48,317 nt of DNA from Sporosarcina sp. E16_8 (GCF_017347095.1 NZ_JADPRZ010000024.1:1-48317); one strand, 5' to 3'. Positions 29,237-38,483 are shown, counted from the first letter of the stretch. The notes: generated by a model from the sequence alone, not told the origin. Made by a program: numbers and translations.

Positions 29237-30667
29237 ATGAATTTTGAAACGGTAGTAGGGCTTGAAGTCCACGTAGAACTTAAAACAGAATCGAAAATTA
29301 TGTCTCCAGCTCATGCACATTTCGGTGCGGAACCAAACATGAACATTCATGTTATTGACTTGGCTTATCCGGGTGTTTTACCGGTGATGAACGAACTTGC
29401 AGTTGATTTTGGTATGAAAGCTGCAATGGCACTTAACTGTGAAATTGCGCCAATCACTAATTTCGACCGAAAGCATTACTTCTACCCCGATAATCCTAAA
29501 GCTTACCAAATCTCTCAAGATGACCGACCAATTGGTGCAAATGGTTGGGTCGAAATTGAAGTAGACGGTAAAAAGAAAAAGATTCGTATTGAACGCGTTC
29601 ACCTTGAGGAAGATGCAGGGAAATTGACACATTCCGATGAAGGTCACTCACTTGTCGACTTAAACAGACAAGGTGTACCCTTAATTGAAATTGTGACAGA
29701 AGCTGATGTACGGTCTCCGGAAGAAGCGTATGCTTTCCTTGAAAAATTGAAAGCTATCATCCAATACACAGGTGTTTCCGATGTCCGTATGGAAGAAGGA
29801 TCACTCCGTTGTGACGCCAACATTTCAATCCGTCCGTTTGGACAAGAGGAATTTGGTACGAAAACGGAATTGAAAAACTTGAACTCATTCAACTTTGTAC
29901 GCAGAGGAATTGCATATGAAGTGGATCGCCAAGTAGATGTCCTGTTATCCGGCGGTAAAATCGAACAGCAAACACGTCGTTACGATGAAGCAACAGGTAA
30001 AACACTTCTTATGCGTGTCAAAGGCCCAGCGAATGATTATCGCTTTATCCCTGAACCTGACTTGACAGATATTCATATCGACGAAGAATGGATTGCGCGT
30101 GTTCGTGCTGAAATACCAGAACTTCCGGATGCACGTAAGGAACGTTATATCAACGACCTTGATTTACCTGCTTACGATGCAATGGTTTTGACATTGACAA
30201 AAGATATGTCCGATTTCTTTGAAGCAACTGTTACGGCCGGAGCCGATGCGAAACTTGCATCTAACTGGCTAATGGGTGAAGTTTCGGCTTATCTAAATGC
30301 AGAGTCAAAAGAACTTGATGCGACAGCGTTAACGCCTGAAGGACTTGCAAGTATGATCAAGCTCATTACAGATGGTACGATTTCATCGAAAATCGCGAAA
30401 AAAGTATTTAAGGAATTAATTGACAACGGCGGAGACGCAGCAGACATCGTCAAAGAAAAAGGACTCGTCCAAATTTCTGATGAAGGCACGCTCCGTACAA
30501 TCGTCACCGAAATATTAGATGCGAATGAACAATCAATCGAAGACTATAAAAACGGGAAAGAGCGCGCAGTCGGCTTCCTCGTTGGTCAAATTATGAAAGC
30601 GACGAAGGGGCAAGCAAACCCGCCACTCGTCAATAAAATCCTTCTCGAGGAAATCGGGAAAAGGTAA
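29237..30667 (+). CDS. gatB: Asp-tRNA(Asn)/Glu-tRNA(Gln) amidotransferase subunit GatB
   Basis: A 476-residue GatB, the kinase and tRNA-binding subunit. VGLEVHVEL at the start, [42 protein letters not shown] and a C-terminal YqeY-like helical tail ([16 protein letters not shown]) are intact. The motif recalled as RKNYFYPD is RKHYFYPD here. ATG 29237 follows GGGAGGGG, which lies inside the gatA end. Confidence 0.96.
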   Translation: MNFETVVGLEVHVELKTESKIMSPAHAHFGAEPNMNIHVIDLAYPGVLPVMNELAVDFGMKAAMALNCEIAPITNFDRKHYFYPDNPKAYQISQDDRPIGANGWVEIEVDGKKKKIRIERVHLEEDAGKLTHSDEGHSLVDLNRQGVPLIEIVTEADVRSPEEAYAFLEKLKAIIQYTGVSDVRMEEGSLRCDANISIRPFGQEEFGTKTELKNLNSFNFVRRGIAYEVDRQVDVLLSGGKIEQQTRRYDEATGKTLLMRVKGPANDYRFIPEPDLTDIHIDEEWIARVRAEIPELPDARKERYINDLDLPAYDAMVLTLTKDMSDFFEATVTAGADAKLASNWLMGEVSAYLNAESKELDATALTPEGLASMIKLITDGTISSKIAKKVFKELIDNGGDAADIVKEKGLVQISDEGTLRTIVTEILDANEQSIEDYKNGKERAVGFLVGQIMKATKGQANPPLVNKILLEEIGKR

Positions 30668-30673
30668 CTAGAA

Positions 30674-30800
30674 AAGCGCAAGGCGCCGTTAAAAATGAAC
30701 GCAGCCTAAGTGCGCCACTTCCTGTGGCACCAGCTGCATGACCTACATCCTGTAGGCCTGCGACTGACTTATGACCCGAGCGTCTGGCGCCTGGAGCCTA
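30674..30800 (-). repeat. Dispersed repeat family A, inverted copy
   Basis: On the minus strand it runs from TCTAGGCTCCAGGCGCCAGACGC to CTTAGGCTGCG. Two hairpins seen on the plus strand are GCCAC-TTCCT-GTGGC (30714-30728) and CCTAC-ATCCT-GTAGG (30742-30756), equivalent to AGGAA and AGGAT loops on the element strand. It lacks the GGGAGGGAT hairpin. Confidence 0.75.
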
Positions 30801-30846
30801 GACACCACTTTAAGGTGAAAACGTATTATTTCTTATTTTTACAATG

Positions 30847-30895
30847 AGACGCTCTGTATAAGACTTTTCCAAGTCCCTGTATAGAGCGTCTTTTT
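30847..30895 (+). terminator. Terminator after gatB
   Basis: AGACGCTCTGTATA (30847-30860) pairs with TATAGAGCGTCT (30880-30891) with one bulged G, followed by TTTTT. Confidence 0.85.
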
Positions 30896-30962
30896 CTAAT
30901 CTCGTAATTTGATTCGTGGGAAGCGACGACGTACAATTGAAGAAAAGGAGTGTGGATAGTTA

Positions 30963-31532
30963 ATGAAAACTGAAAAACAATACTTTGATGAAGCCATTTC
31001 ACTCGAACTGTATATGAACAAGATGGAAAAACATAAAGAAGAAAGTTTTCGCATTTATGAACAATTCGAAGTGCCTGCAGATGATGAATTCATCGCGCTA
31101 TTAAAAGAAAAGAAACCGAATATCCTAGTTATTACGGAAGATTGGTGCGGCGACGCAATGATGAATAATCCAGTTCTTCGTAGAATAGCGGAAGCCGCGG
31201 GTCTTGACGTACGTACTGCGTACCGTGATGCTGAAACAGACTTAATCGACAAACATCTGACAAACGGAGGTAGGTCGATTCCTGTATACTTATTGCTAGG
31301 TGAAGACGGGGAAGTCGAAGCGAAATGGGGACCGCGAGCTGCTGCTATTCAAGAATATGTTTTAGAACTGCGCAAAGACTTACCAGCAGCGGATTCACCA
31401 GCGTATAAAGAAAAACAGCAGGCATTCATTGAGCGCATTACTGCCGAATATACATCTAAGCCAGAGCTCTGGTTGACTGTATACGATGACATCCGTAAAA
31501 CTTTCTTGCCGGTATTGCAGAAGCAATCTTAA
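30963..31532 (+). CDS. Thioredoxin-like protein with a single active-site cysteine
   Basis: A 189-residue cytoplasmic protein with a thioredoxin fold signature: ILVITEDWCGDA (active site around Cys62), a later SIPVYLLLGEDGEV block equivalent to the cis-proline region, and helical ends. The usual WCGDC or WCGPC second cysteine is alanine, so it could not form an internal disulfide at this site. Related Bacillus proteins are annotated thioredoxin family protein with no defined role. GAAAAGGAGTGTGG precedes the start. Confidence 0.85.
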   Translation: MKTEKQYFDEAISLELYMNKMEKHKEESFRIYEQFEVPADDEFIALLKEKKPNILVITEDWCGDAMMNNPVLRRIAEAAGLDVRTAYRDAETDLIDKHLTNGGRSIPVYLLLGEDGEVEAKWGPRAAAIQEYVLELRKDLPAADSPAYKEKQQAFIERITAEYTSKPELWLTVYDDIRKTFLPVLQKQS

Positions 31533-31610
31533 GCGCCGGGTAGTGTGTCTTATTAATGGGGCATTTTGCTAATCAATAAAAAAACATATGTACGAATAGA
31601 GGGAATTCGG

Positions 31611-32549
31611 ATGAAACGAGCAAGAATTATTTATAATCCGACGTCGGGACGCGAAGCATTCCGCAAACACCTGGCTGAGGTACTCGAGAAGCTCGAAAAG
31701 GCAGGCTATGAGACATCGTGTCATGCGACAACGTGTGAAGGAGATGCAACAGAAGCGGCTAAACATGCTGTAGAATCTGGTTTTGACCTTATAATTGCCT
31801 CCGGCGGGGATGGTACACTGAACGAAGTCATTGCGGGTGTAAGTCCGTTCGACAAACGTCCTAGAGTCGGGCTTATTCCTACGGGAACGACGAACGACTT
31901 TGCACGTGCGCTGCGCATTCCTCGTGATATTAACGAAGCGGTAGATATTATCATTCGTGGAGAAACGATTCCTGTTGACGTTGGTTTAATGAACGACCGT
32001 CACTTTATTAACATTGCAGGTGGCGGCAGATTGACCGAATTGACATATGATGTCCCAAGTAGATTGAAGACGGTACTTGGGCAGCTTGCGTATTATTTAA
32101 AAGGTATTGAGATGTTGCCGTCAATCCACTCTACACACGTCAAGATTGAATACGATGGAGAAGTTTTTGATGATGAAGCAATGATGTTTCTTGTCGGCTT
32201 AACGAATTCAGTCGGTGGCTTCGAAAAACTTGCCCCTGATTCAAGTATTAATGACGGGAAATTTACTTTGCTCATCCTGAAAAAGTGTAATATTGCTGAA
32301 TTCATACGTGTTGTTTCGCTAGCACTTAGAGGTGAGCATCTCGATGATCCGCTTGTGATTTCAACTAAAGCTGAAAAAATTACAGTGACATCAACTGAAA
32401 AAGTCCTTCTAAACCTAGACGGTGAATACGGTGGGGTATTGCCGGCGAGGTTCGAAAATCTTTACAGGCATATTGAGATGTTTGTTCCGATGGGTGAAAT
32501 TCGGAAAGAGGATCGAATAGATCTACCAGATTTTTCTGTAGAGTCGTAA
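31611..32549 (+). CDS. dagK: Diacylglycerol kinase DagK (YerQ)
   Basis: A 312-residue lipid kinase of the DagK/YegS family, which phosphorylates diacylglycerol released by lipoteichoic acid synthesis. IIYNPTSG at the start, SGGDGTLNEV (64-73), GLIPTGTTNDFARAL, and LNLDGEYGG near the end are intact. ATG 31611 is chosen for AGAGGGAATTCGG upstream and for homology; a longer frame to 31566 has no ribosome binding site. A strong terminator follows. Confidence 0.95.
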   Translation: MKRARIIYNPTSGREAFRKHLAEVLEKLEKAGYETSCHATTCEGDATEAAKHAVESGFDLIIASGGDGTLNEVIAGVSPFDKRPRVGLIPTGTTNDFARALRIPRDINEAVDIIIRGETIPVDVGLMNDRHFINIAGGGRLTELTYDVPSRLKTVLGQLAYYLKGIEMLPSIHSTHVKIEYDGEVFDDEAMMFLVGLTNSVGGFEKLAPDSSINDGKFTLLILKKCNIAEFIRVVSLALRGEHLDDPLVISTKAEKITVTSTEKVLLNLDGEYGGVLPARFENLYRHIEMFVPMGEIRKEDRIDLPDFSVES

Positions 32550-32587
32550 AGAGTAGTAAGGGTTAGGTATTTAGCGGATTGGACAAA

Positions 32588-32635
32588 ATAAGCTGTATGG
32601 ATGCCACTAGTGGACATCCATACAGCTTATTTTTC
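32588..32635 (+). terminator. Terminator after dagK
   Basis: A 16-bp stem (32588-32603 with 32615-32630) is followed by TTTTC. Confidence 0.9.
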
Positions 32636-32663
32636 TTGAATATAAATTTTTCGCCTTTGAACA

Positions 32664-32760
32664 GTGTCTAGGCTCCAGGTGCCAACCTCCTGGTCAGAAG
32701 TCGTTTGGGGAGGGATTTGAACTAGATTCCTCCTGTTTGGGGCTGAAGTACGGCGCATTG
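32664..32760 (+). repeat. Dispersed repeat family A, diverged copy
   Basis: It begins GTCTAGGCTCCAGGTGCCA and keeps TGGGGAGGGATTTGAACTAGATTCCTCC, but the AGGAA-loop hairpins are lost. It lies between dagK and the convergent NUDIX gene. Confidence 0.6.
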
Positions 32761-32768
32761 CGCATATC

Positions 32769-33197
32769 CTAGATGAAATCAATTGCCTGGCCTTGATTGG
32801 CAGCCAGTTCCGGTAGGTCGTTTACGGATACCCATCGATGACAAAAAGTCATACCATCGTCTTTGCCGCCTCCGTCTACGCGATGTTCCCATTTAGCATG
32901 TTCTTCGCCTATAAATGCAAGGTGGAAGATATTTCTTTCATAGATGACATGCTTATGTTCAGGAAAATAGTTTGATTTATTTACTTTTCCTTTTAACTCT
33001 AAATCAATGCGCTGTATGCCTGTTTCTTCTTCAATTTCTCGGTATAATGCATCTAACAATAACTCGTCCTTTTCGATTGTACCACCAGGGACTTGCAAGC
33101 CAGCATCAGGATTATCTTTTTGCTCGAACACAAGAATTTGACGTTCGGCACCTTCACCTTTTGTTATATAAGCTAATACTCTTCTTTTCAATTTCAT
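32769..33197 (-). CDS. NUDIX hydrolase
   Basis: A 142-residue NUDIX protein. The box GGTIEKDELLLDALYREIEEE fits GX5EX7REUXEEXGU (about 38-60), giving the metal-binding glutamates. It is followed by a C-terminal WVSVNDLPEL block common in this family. Substrate cannot be told. ATG 33197 follows GAGGTGGACACA; a GTG at 33206 lies within that site and is less likely. Confidence 0.9.
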   Translation of the reverse strand: MKLKRRVLAYITKGEGAERQILVFEQKDNPDAGLQVPGGTIEKDELLLDALYREIEEETGIQRIDLELKGKVNKSNYFPEHKHVIYERNIFHLAFIGEEHAKWEHRVDGGGKDDGMTFCHRWVSVNDLPELAANQGQAIDFI

Positions 33198-33369
33198 TGT
33201 GTCCACCTCAACTTAGTTTATTAATGATACACAATACTCTGCTTAATTACAAGTAGGTACTTTGCTACTATTATAAAAGTGTTCTTGTAAATCGTATAAA
33301 ATCATAACTAACCAATGGTATAGAGAGTAGACAATAGAATTAGGATGTATTTGAAAGGATGTGTTGGCA

Positions 33370-33465
33370 GTGTACAAAATACATGAAAAACGACTTATGT
33401 GGCTTGCATTTGTTATTGCAGGAATTATGCTGTTATCAATTGGCGGTAAAATCTTCGGGAGCTAA
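33370..33465 (+). CDS. Unrecognised 31-residue membrane peptide upstream of cydA
   Basis: GTG 33370 is ten bases behind GAAAGGA. The peptide has a charged start (YKIHEKR), one hydrophobic helix (LMWLAFVIAGIMLLSI) and a short GGKIFGS tail. It ends 14 bases before cydA, whose ribosome binding site AAAGGGGG overlaps its stop. It would be the first gene of the cyd operon. I do not recognise the family; its size and topology resemble small accessory subunits of terminal oxidases. TTG 33364 or GTG 33361 could also be starts. Confidence 0.6.
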   Translation: MYKIHEKRLMWLAFVIAGIMLLSIGGKIFGS

Positions 33466-33479
33466 AGGGGGATACGTAG

Positions 33480-34826
33480 ATGGGCAATGAAGAAGCAGTC
33501 TTCTTTTCAAGGATCCTAACTGAAACGACTTTATCATTCCATATTATTTATGCAACAATCGGCGTCGGAGTACCGCTGATGATTATGATTGCACAATGGG
33601 TTGGCATAAAGAAAAACGATGATCATTATATTTTACTTGCACGTCGTTGGGCACGAGGTTTTATCATTACAGTTGCCGTTGGTGTCGTAACAGGAACAGC
33701 GATTGGATTACAATTATCCTTGTTATGGCCTAATTTCATGGAACTTGCAGGGAATGTTATTGCACTTCCGTTATTTATGGAGACGTTTGCATTCTTTTTT
33801 GAAGCCATCTTCCTTGGCATTTACTTATATACATGGGATCGATTTGAGAACCAGAAGAAACATTTTCTGTTACTTATTCCGGTTGCCATCGGAGCGTCCT
33901 TTTCGGCGGTATTCATTACAATCGTTAACGCATTCATGAATGCACCAAGAGGTTTTGATATCGTTAATGGTGAATTCGTTAACGTTAATCCGCTTCTTGC
34001 GATGTTCAATCCGGCGATGCCGACGAAAGTGGCGCATGTTGTTGCGACTTCTTATATGACAGCTGCTTTTGTGCTTGCAGCGATTGCAGCATTCCGTCTG
34101 TTGAAAGGTTCAAATCATGAGTACCATAAAAAAGCACTTTATCTTACGATGAAAGTCGGTCTCGTTTTCGCGATTGTATCAGCAATTATCGGTGACTTCT
34201 CAGGGAAGTATTTAGCTGAGTATCAGCCTGAAAAACTAGCTGCTGCAGAATGGCATCTTGAAACGAGTGAAAATGCACCGCTGATCATGTACGGCATACT
34301 TAAAGATGGAGAAGTTAAATATGCCATCAAAATACCATACGCATTATCATTCCTTGCACATGGTAGCTTTACGCAAGAGGTAGCTGGTCTGGATCAATTC
34401 CCTGAAGATGAAGTTCCGCCGCTTTATATCCATTACTTATTCGACATTATGGTGTCAATTGGTATTTGGATGACCCTTCTCGCGGGCGTATTTTGGTTAG
34501 GTGTTCAACGAGGCTGGAAAATGGTTTCGGCGAAATGGTTCCGCTGGCTTATCGTACTCGGCGGTCCACTATCAATAGTAGCGATTGAAGCAGGCTGGTG
34601 GCTCGCTGAAGTGGGGAGACAACCATGGATTCTAAGAGGTGTCATGCGGACGGAGGACGCCGCTACGACGAGCGGACATGTTGACTCGATGCTTGTCTTG
34701 TTCTGCTTGCTCTATCTTGTCCTAGGAGTCGGTAGTGTAGTTGTACTGAGAAGAATGTTCCGCAATAATCCAGTTGAACGTGAAATTGAAGATCGTGATA
34801 CGGAGAAAGGCGGCGACGTGCTATGA
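33480..34826 (+). CDS. cydA: Cytochrome bd-type oxidase subunit I
   Basis: A 448-residue integral membrane protein, close to B. subtilis YthA/CydA. His21 in TLSFHIIYATIGVG, the PLFMETFAFFFEA glutamates, the histidine in KVAHVVATSYM, and the GRQPWILRGVMRT block match heme- and quinol-binding parts of the family. It has a short Q-loop as usual in Firmicutes. It oxidises quinol and reduces oxygen to water, making proton motive force at low oxygen. It overlaps cydB by four bases. Confidence 0.95.
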   Translation: MGNEEAVFFSRILTETTLSFHIIYATIGVGVPLMIMIAQWVGIKKNDDHYILLARRWARGFIITVAVGVVTGTAIGLQLSLLWPNFMELAGNVIALPLFMETFAFFFEAIFLGIYLYTWDRFENQKKHFLLLIPVAIGASFSAVFITIVNAFMNAPRGFDIVNGEFVNVNPLLAMFNPAMPTKVAHVVATSYMTAAFVLAAIAAFRLLKGSNHEYHKKALYLTMKVGLVFAIVSAIIGDFSGKYLAEYQPEKLAAAEWHLETSENAPLIMYGILKDGEVKYAIKIPYALSFLAHGSFTQEVAGLDQFPEDEVPPLYIHYLFDIMVSIGIWMTLLAGVFWLGVQRGWKMVSAKWFRWLIVLGGPLSIVAIEAGWWLAEVGRQPWILRGVMRTEDAATTSGHVDSMLVLFCLLYLVLGVGSVVVLRRMFRNNPVEREIEDRDTEKGGDVL

Positions 34827-35848
34827 CACTCGAAATACTAGGCATATCGGTTCTATGGACTTTCCTGTTTGGTTATATTTTGATCGGTGCCATTGATTTT
34901 GGCGCAGGTTTTTTCAATGCTTACAGCACGCTCACTGGCCGTCAGCATATTTTAACGAACATCATCCAGCGCTATTTATCGCCTGTATGGGAAGTAACAA
35001 ACGTTTTCTTGGTGTTCTTCTTTGTCGGGATCATTGGGTTTTTCCCGAAAACAGCGTTTTATTATGGAACGACATTATTAATCCCCGTCAGCATCGGGAT
35101 TATCTTACTGGCCATCCGTGGTTCCTATTATGCATTTGAGACGTATGGCGCGCGTGGACACAAAGGATATTCGTTTATGTACGGTCTTGCCGGAATACTT
35201 ATTCCAGCATCACTATCCATCGTACTAACCATTTCTGAAGGCGGATTTATCGACATGGTGAATGGCAATCCCGTTCTCGATTATTGGAAACTGTTCACCA
35301 GTCCGTTGACGTGGGCGATTGTTGTGCTGAGCATCGCTGCAACGCTCTATATATCGGCGGTATTCTTGACCTGGTATGCGAATAAAGCACGTGACAAGGA
35401 AGCGACAAATATGATTCGGAAATATGCGCTTATCTGGGCGTTGCCAACGATAATTACCGCAGGTGGTATCATTGTTGAACTCAGAAATCATAATCCCGAA
35501 CATTACAGCAATATCCAAAACTTTTGGCCGATGTTCCTCATATCGTTCCTTATGTTTATCGGAACGCTGTGGTTAATCTGGAAACGCCGTAATTACGGAC
35601 TCGCCTTCCTGTTACTTGTAGGCCAGTTCGCATTTGCCTTCTTTGGCTATGGTGCGTCCCATTATCCATACTTGTTGTACCCGTATTTGACGATTTACGA
35701 CAGCTTCACGAACCCAGCCATGGCCATCTCGCTTATTGTCGTGTTCATCATGGGACTTGGGCTACTGATTCCGTCATTGTATTTGCTCATGCGCCTATTC
35801 CTATTCGATAAAGACTACGTTCGCGGAAAAGGCGACTATCACGCTTAA
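34823..35848 (+). CDS. cydB: Cytochrome bd-type oxidase subunit II
   Basis: A 341-residue membrane protein with about eight or nine hydrophobic helices. The N-terminal LIGAIDFGAGFFNAY and PVWEVTNVFLVFFFVGIIGFFP segments are typical of CydB/YthB. It partners CydA; the ATGA overlap implies coupled translation. Confidence 0.95.
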   Translation: MTLEILGISVLWTFLFGYILIGAIDFGAGFFNAYSTLTGRQHILTNIIQRYLSPVWEVTNVFLVFFFVGIIGFFPKTAFYYGTTLLIPVSIGIILLAIRGSYYAFETYGARGHKGYSFMYGLAGILIPASLSIVLTISEGGFIDMVNGNPVLDYWKLFTSPLTWAIVVLSIAATLYISAVFLTWYANKARDKEATNMIRKYALIWALPTIITAGGIIVELRNHNPEHYSNIQNFWPMFLISFLMFIGTLWLIWKRRNYGLAFLLLVGQFAFAFFGYGASHYPYLLYPYLTIYDSFTNPAMAISLIVVFIMGLGLLIPSLYLLMRLFLFDKDYVRGKGDYHA

Positions 35849-35861
35849 GGGGGAAAGGTAC

Positions 35862-35981
35862 ATGAATCACTTTTTAATGTTTTACGCACCCTTCATCGTC
35901 CTCATTGGGGGACTCGTCGTTGCATTTGTTATTGGACCTATGGACGGAGCCGTAAAGAAACAAATTAAAAACGAAAAGTAA
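35862..35981 (+). CDS. cydS: CydS-like small subunit of cytochrome bd oxidase
   Basis: A 39-residue peptide starting 13 bases behind cydB with AAGGGGGAAAGG upstream. It begins MNHFLMFYAPFIVL, has one membrane helix and a lysine-rich C-terminal tail. It matches, as recalled, the CydS subunit seen in the Geobacillus bd oxidase structure, which starts with a similar FL..YAP motif and lies at the same gene position. It probably stabilises CydA. Confidence 0.8.
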   Translation: MNHFLMFYAPFIVLIGGLVVAFVIGPMDGAVKKQIKNEK

Positions 35982-35987
35982 TAGAGG

Positions 35988-36015
35988 CAGGCGTCGATTA
36001 TGGCGTCTGTTTTTT
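35988..36015 (+). terminator. Terminator of the cyd operon
   Basis: CAGGCGTC (35988-35995) pairs with GGCGTCTG (36002-36009) with two G-U pairs around a GATTAT loop, and six T follow. Confidence 0.75.
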
Positions 36016-36039
36016 GTTGTACGATTAAAAAGACTGGCG

Positions 36040-36123
36040 ACCGATCATATACGCGTGCGTACCGATCATATAAGCTAGTTGAGCGATTAAATGTGTGTGC
36101 TAACCGAGCATTTCCAGCCTTAA
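36040..36123 (+). repeat. Four-unit tandem array with 21-bp period upstream of rlmCD
   Basis: Units begin at 36040, 36061, 36082 and 36103, exactly 21 bp apart, each starting A(C/G)CGA(T/G). The first two share ACCGATCATATA; the later two are diverged. It lies between the cyd terminator and rlmCD, about 95 bases before the start codon. Confidence 0.6.
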
Positions 36124-36218
36124 AGTACACGGATTGTCTAATAGATGCCATCGCGACATCTGTTTTTTCAGCCTTAGCATGGTAAACTAAAGACATCTGA
36201 AATTTGGAGGAACATATA

Positions 36219-37580
36219 ATGTCATATAGTGTAAATAGAAACGACCGTCTCAACGTCTACGTAGAAGATTTAACGCACGATGGTTCGGGTGTAGCCAAAG
36301 TGGACGGCTATCCGCTTTTCATCCCCGGCGCGCTGCCAGGTGAAGAAGTTGATATTCAAGTAGGTAAAACATTGAAAAGTTACGGCTTTGCCAGGTTGTT
36401 AAACATTACAAAAGCATCGCCTGACCGTGTAAAACCGCCTTGTAATGTGTTCTCAAAATGCGGAGGATGCCAGATGCAACACTTGTCTTACGAAGGCCAA
36501 CTGGTGCAAAAACGTAAAACGGTACGCGATGTTATGGATCGCATCGGGAAACTACCGCATGTGCCAGTGCACCCTGTAAAAGGGATGGACGACCCTTGGC
36601 GCTACCGCAATAAATCACAAATACCTTTCAGTGAGCGAGACGGTAAAGTCATTTCTGGATTTTACAAATCGCGTACACATGACATCGTCGATACAGACAT
36701 CTGTCTTATTCAAAGTCACGAGGCAGATGACCTAATGGCTATGTTGAAATATGAGCTGCATGCAATTGGTGTTGATGCCTATGATGAAAAAACTCACCTT
36801 GGTCTGCTTCGTCACTTAATTGTCCGTACAGGACGTGCTTCAGGTGAAGTGATGGTTATTTTAGTAACACGCAAAAAGAAATTCACACAAAAAGATGCAG
36901 CCATCGAACTTATTAAACGGGTTGTTCCGAATGTAACGTCAATTATGCAAAACTTTAACACCGAGAGAACGAACGTTATTTTAGGTGATGAAACTGTTTT
37001 GCTATACGGGAAACCGGTTATTGTCGATTCAATTGGCAATATCGATTTCGAAATATCTGCACGCTCTTTCTATCAAGTGAACCCTGAACAGACGGAAGTT
37101 CTTTACGGACAGGCACTGGAATATGCACAGTTAACGGGAGAAGAATCCGTCATTGATGCATATTGTGGTATCGGTACAATCTCATTGTTCATCGCACAAA
37201 AAGCGAAAGAAGTATATGGCGTCGAAATCGTTCCTGAAGCGATTGAAGACGCTAAGCGTAACGCGGAATTAAACGGCATCAATAACGCTCATTTCGAAGC
37301 AGGACCTGCTGAAGTCGTCATTCCGAAATGGTATGCGGATGGCAAGCGATTCGACGTGCTGGTTGTCGATCCACCACGTAAAGGCTGCGACGAAGAGTTG
37401 TTGCAAACGATTTTGGAGTATAAACCGAAGCGTGTTGTCTACGTATCATGTAATCCCGGTACGCTTGCACGGGATTTGCGCATTCTTGAAGATGGTGGGT
37501 ATCGTACGCAGGAAATACAGCCGGTTGATATGTTCCCACATTCGAGTCACGTAGAGTGTGTGGCTTGGTTGGAGATTTGA
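36219..37580 (+). CDS. rlmCD: 23S rRNA (uracil-5-)-methyltransferase RlmCD
   Basis: A 453-residue RlmCD (B. subtilis YefA), which methylates two uridines of 23S rRNA. A TRAM domain (about 5-65) precedes the iron-sulfur cysteines Cys75, Cys81 and Cys84 (CNVFSKCGGC) with a fourth in DTDICLI. The SAM-binding part has DAYCGIGTISLF, VDPPRKGCDEELL and the catalytic YVSCNPGTLARDL. ATG 36219 follows TTGGAGG. Confidence 0.96.
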   Translation: MSYSVNRNDRLNVYVEDLTHDGSGVAKVDGYPLFIPGALPGEEVDIQVGKTLKSYGFARLLNITKASPDRVKPPCNVFSKCGGCQMQHLSYEGQLVQKRKTVRDVMDRIGKLPHVPVHPVKGMDDPWRYRNKSQIPFSERDGKVISGFYKSRTHDIVDTDICLIQSHEADDLMAMLKYELHAIGVDAYDEKTHLGLLRHLIVRTGRASGEVMVILVTRKKKFTQKDAAIELIKRVVPNVTSIMQNFNTERTNVILGDETVLLYGKPVIVDSIGNIDFEISARSFYQVNPEQTEVLYGQALEYAQLTGEESVIDAYCGIGTISLFIAQKAKEVYGVEIVPEAIEDAKRNAELNGINNAHFEAGPAEVVIPKWYADGKRFDVLVVDPPRKGCDEELLQTILEYKPKRVVYVSCNPGTLARDLRILEDGGYRTQEIQPVDMFPHSSHVECVAWLEI

Positions 37581-37593
37581 AATAAAATATTGA

Positions 37594-37638
37594 ATAAAAG
37601 GTGAAGAATCGATTTTAAAATGATTCTTCACCTTTTAT
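37594..37638. terminator. Terminator after rlmCD
   Basis: A 17-bp perfect inverted repeat (37594-37610 with 37622-37638). The run of A before and T within the right arm would let it work on either strand. Confidence 0.85.
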
Positions 37639-37809
37639 GTTGAGTGGTTTAAGCAAATATCATAACCATATATCGAACATTTATGATGGTACAAATTGGT
37701 GAAATTCATGAGACAATAAGAGCAGACAAGGAATTGAAGTTTCAGTAGGGTTAAGCTGATTGCTATGGCACATAATTAGTAGGGATGAAAAAATTAGGAG
37801 GAAGTCAAT

Positions 37810-38376
37810 ATGACCAAGGGAAACAAGCAGTTGTCACTTGAACAACGTGAAGAATTACTCACACTATTGAAAGCACGTTTTGAGCAAAACATGAATCGCC
37901 ATACAGAACTAGAATGGGCTAAAGTCCAAGAGAAGCTGGAAGCTAATACTGAAAAACTATGGTCGCTTAATGAGATGGAAATAACCGGAGGAGAACCGGA
38001 TGTTGTTGGTCATGATAAAAAGTCGGGCGAATATATTTTTTATGACTGTTCAGCAGAAAGCCCTAAAGGCCGCAGAAGTGTTTGTTACGACCTTGAAGCA
38101 CTGGAGTCAAGGAAAAAACATAAACCAGAAAATAACGCTATTGATATGGCTGCCGACATGGGCATTGAGCTTTTAACCGAAGAGCAATACCGGGAGCTAC
38201 AGGAACTTGGAAATTTCGATTTGAAAACATCGAGCTGGGTGCAAACACCTGCTGATATTAGAAAGCTGGGTGGGGCTATCTTTTGTGATTATCGCTACGA
38301 CACGATCTTTGTGTATCACAATGGAGCTGAGTCCTACTATGCCGCCAGGGGTTTCCGTGGCTCGCTAAGGGTCTGA
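37810..38376 (+). CDS. DUF4256 protein
   Basis: A 188-residue protein of the DUF4256 family. Recognisable blocks are LWSLNEMEITGGEPDVVGHD, YIFYDCSAESPKGRRSVCYD, DMAADMGIELLTEEQYRELQ and SSWVQTPADIRKLGGAIFCD. It has no signal peptide or membrane segment. Function unknown. AAATTAGGAGGAAGTCAAT precedes the ATG. It stands alone between two terminators. Confidence 0.9.
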   Translation: MTKGNKQLSLEQREELLTLLKARFEQNMNRHTELEWAKVQEKLEANTEKLWSLNEMEITGGEPDVVGHDKKSGEYIFYDCSAESPKGRRSVCYDLEALESRKKHKPENNAIDMAADMGIELLTEEQYRELQELGNFDLKTSSWVQTPADIRKLGGAIFCDYRYDTIFVYHNGAESYYAARGFRGSLRV

Positions 38377-38425
38377 ATTAAAAGGGTGAGTGATTGGTAC
38401 CTTTTAAGAGAAGTCAAAAGAGTGA

Positions 38426-38458
38426 AGATACACCGGGAATAGTGGTGTATCTTTTTTT
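38426..38458 (+). terminator. Terminator after the DUF4256 gene
   Basis: AGATACACC (38426-38434) pairs with GGTGTATCT (38444-38452), followed by seven T. Confidence 0.9.
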
Positions 38459-38483
38459 ACATCTTGCATATTCAAAAAACTGA

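Noticed and set aside
33201..33206. GTG 33206 as the NUDIX start
   Set aside because: It overlaps the GAGGTGG ribosome binding site that serves ATG 33197.
36138..36170. Possible second terminator before rlmCD
   Set aside because: GATGCC and GACATC pair with a mismatch and a short stem; too weak beside the clear one at 35988-36015.
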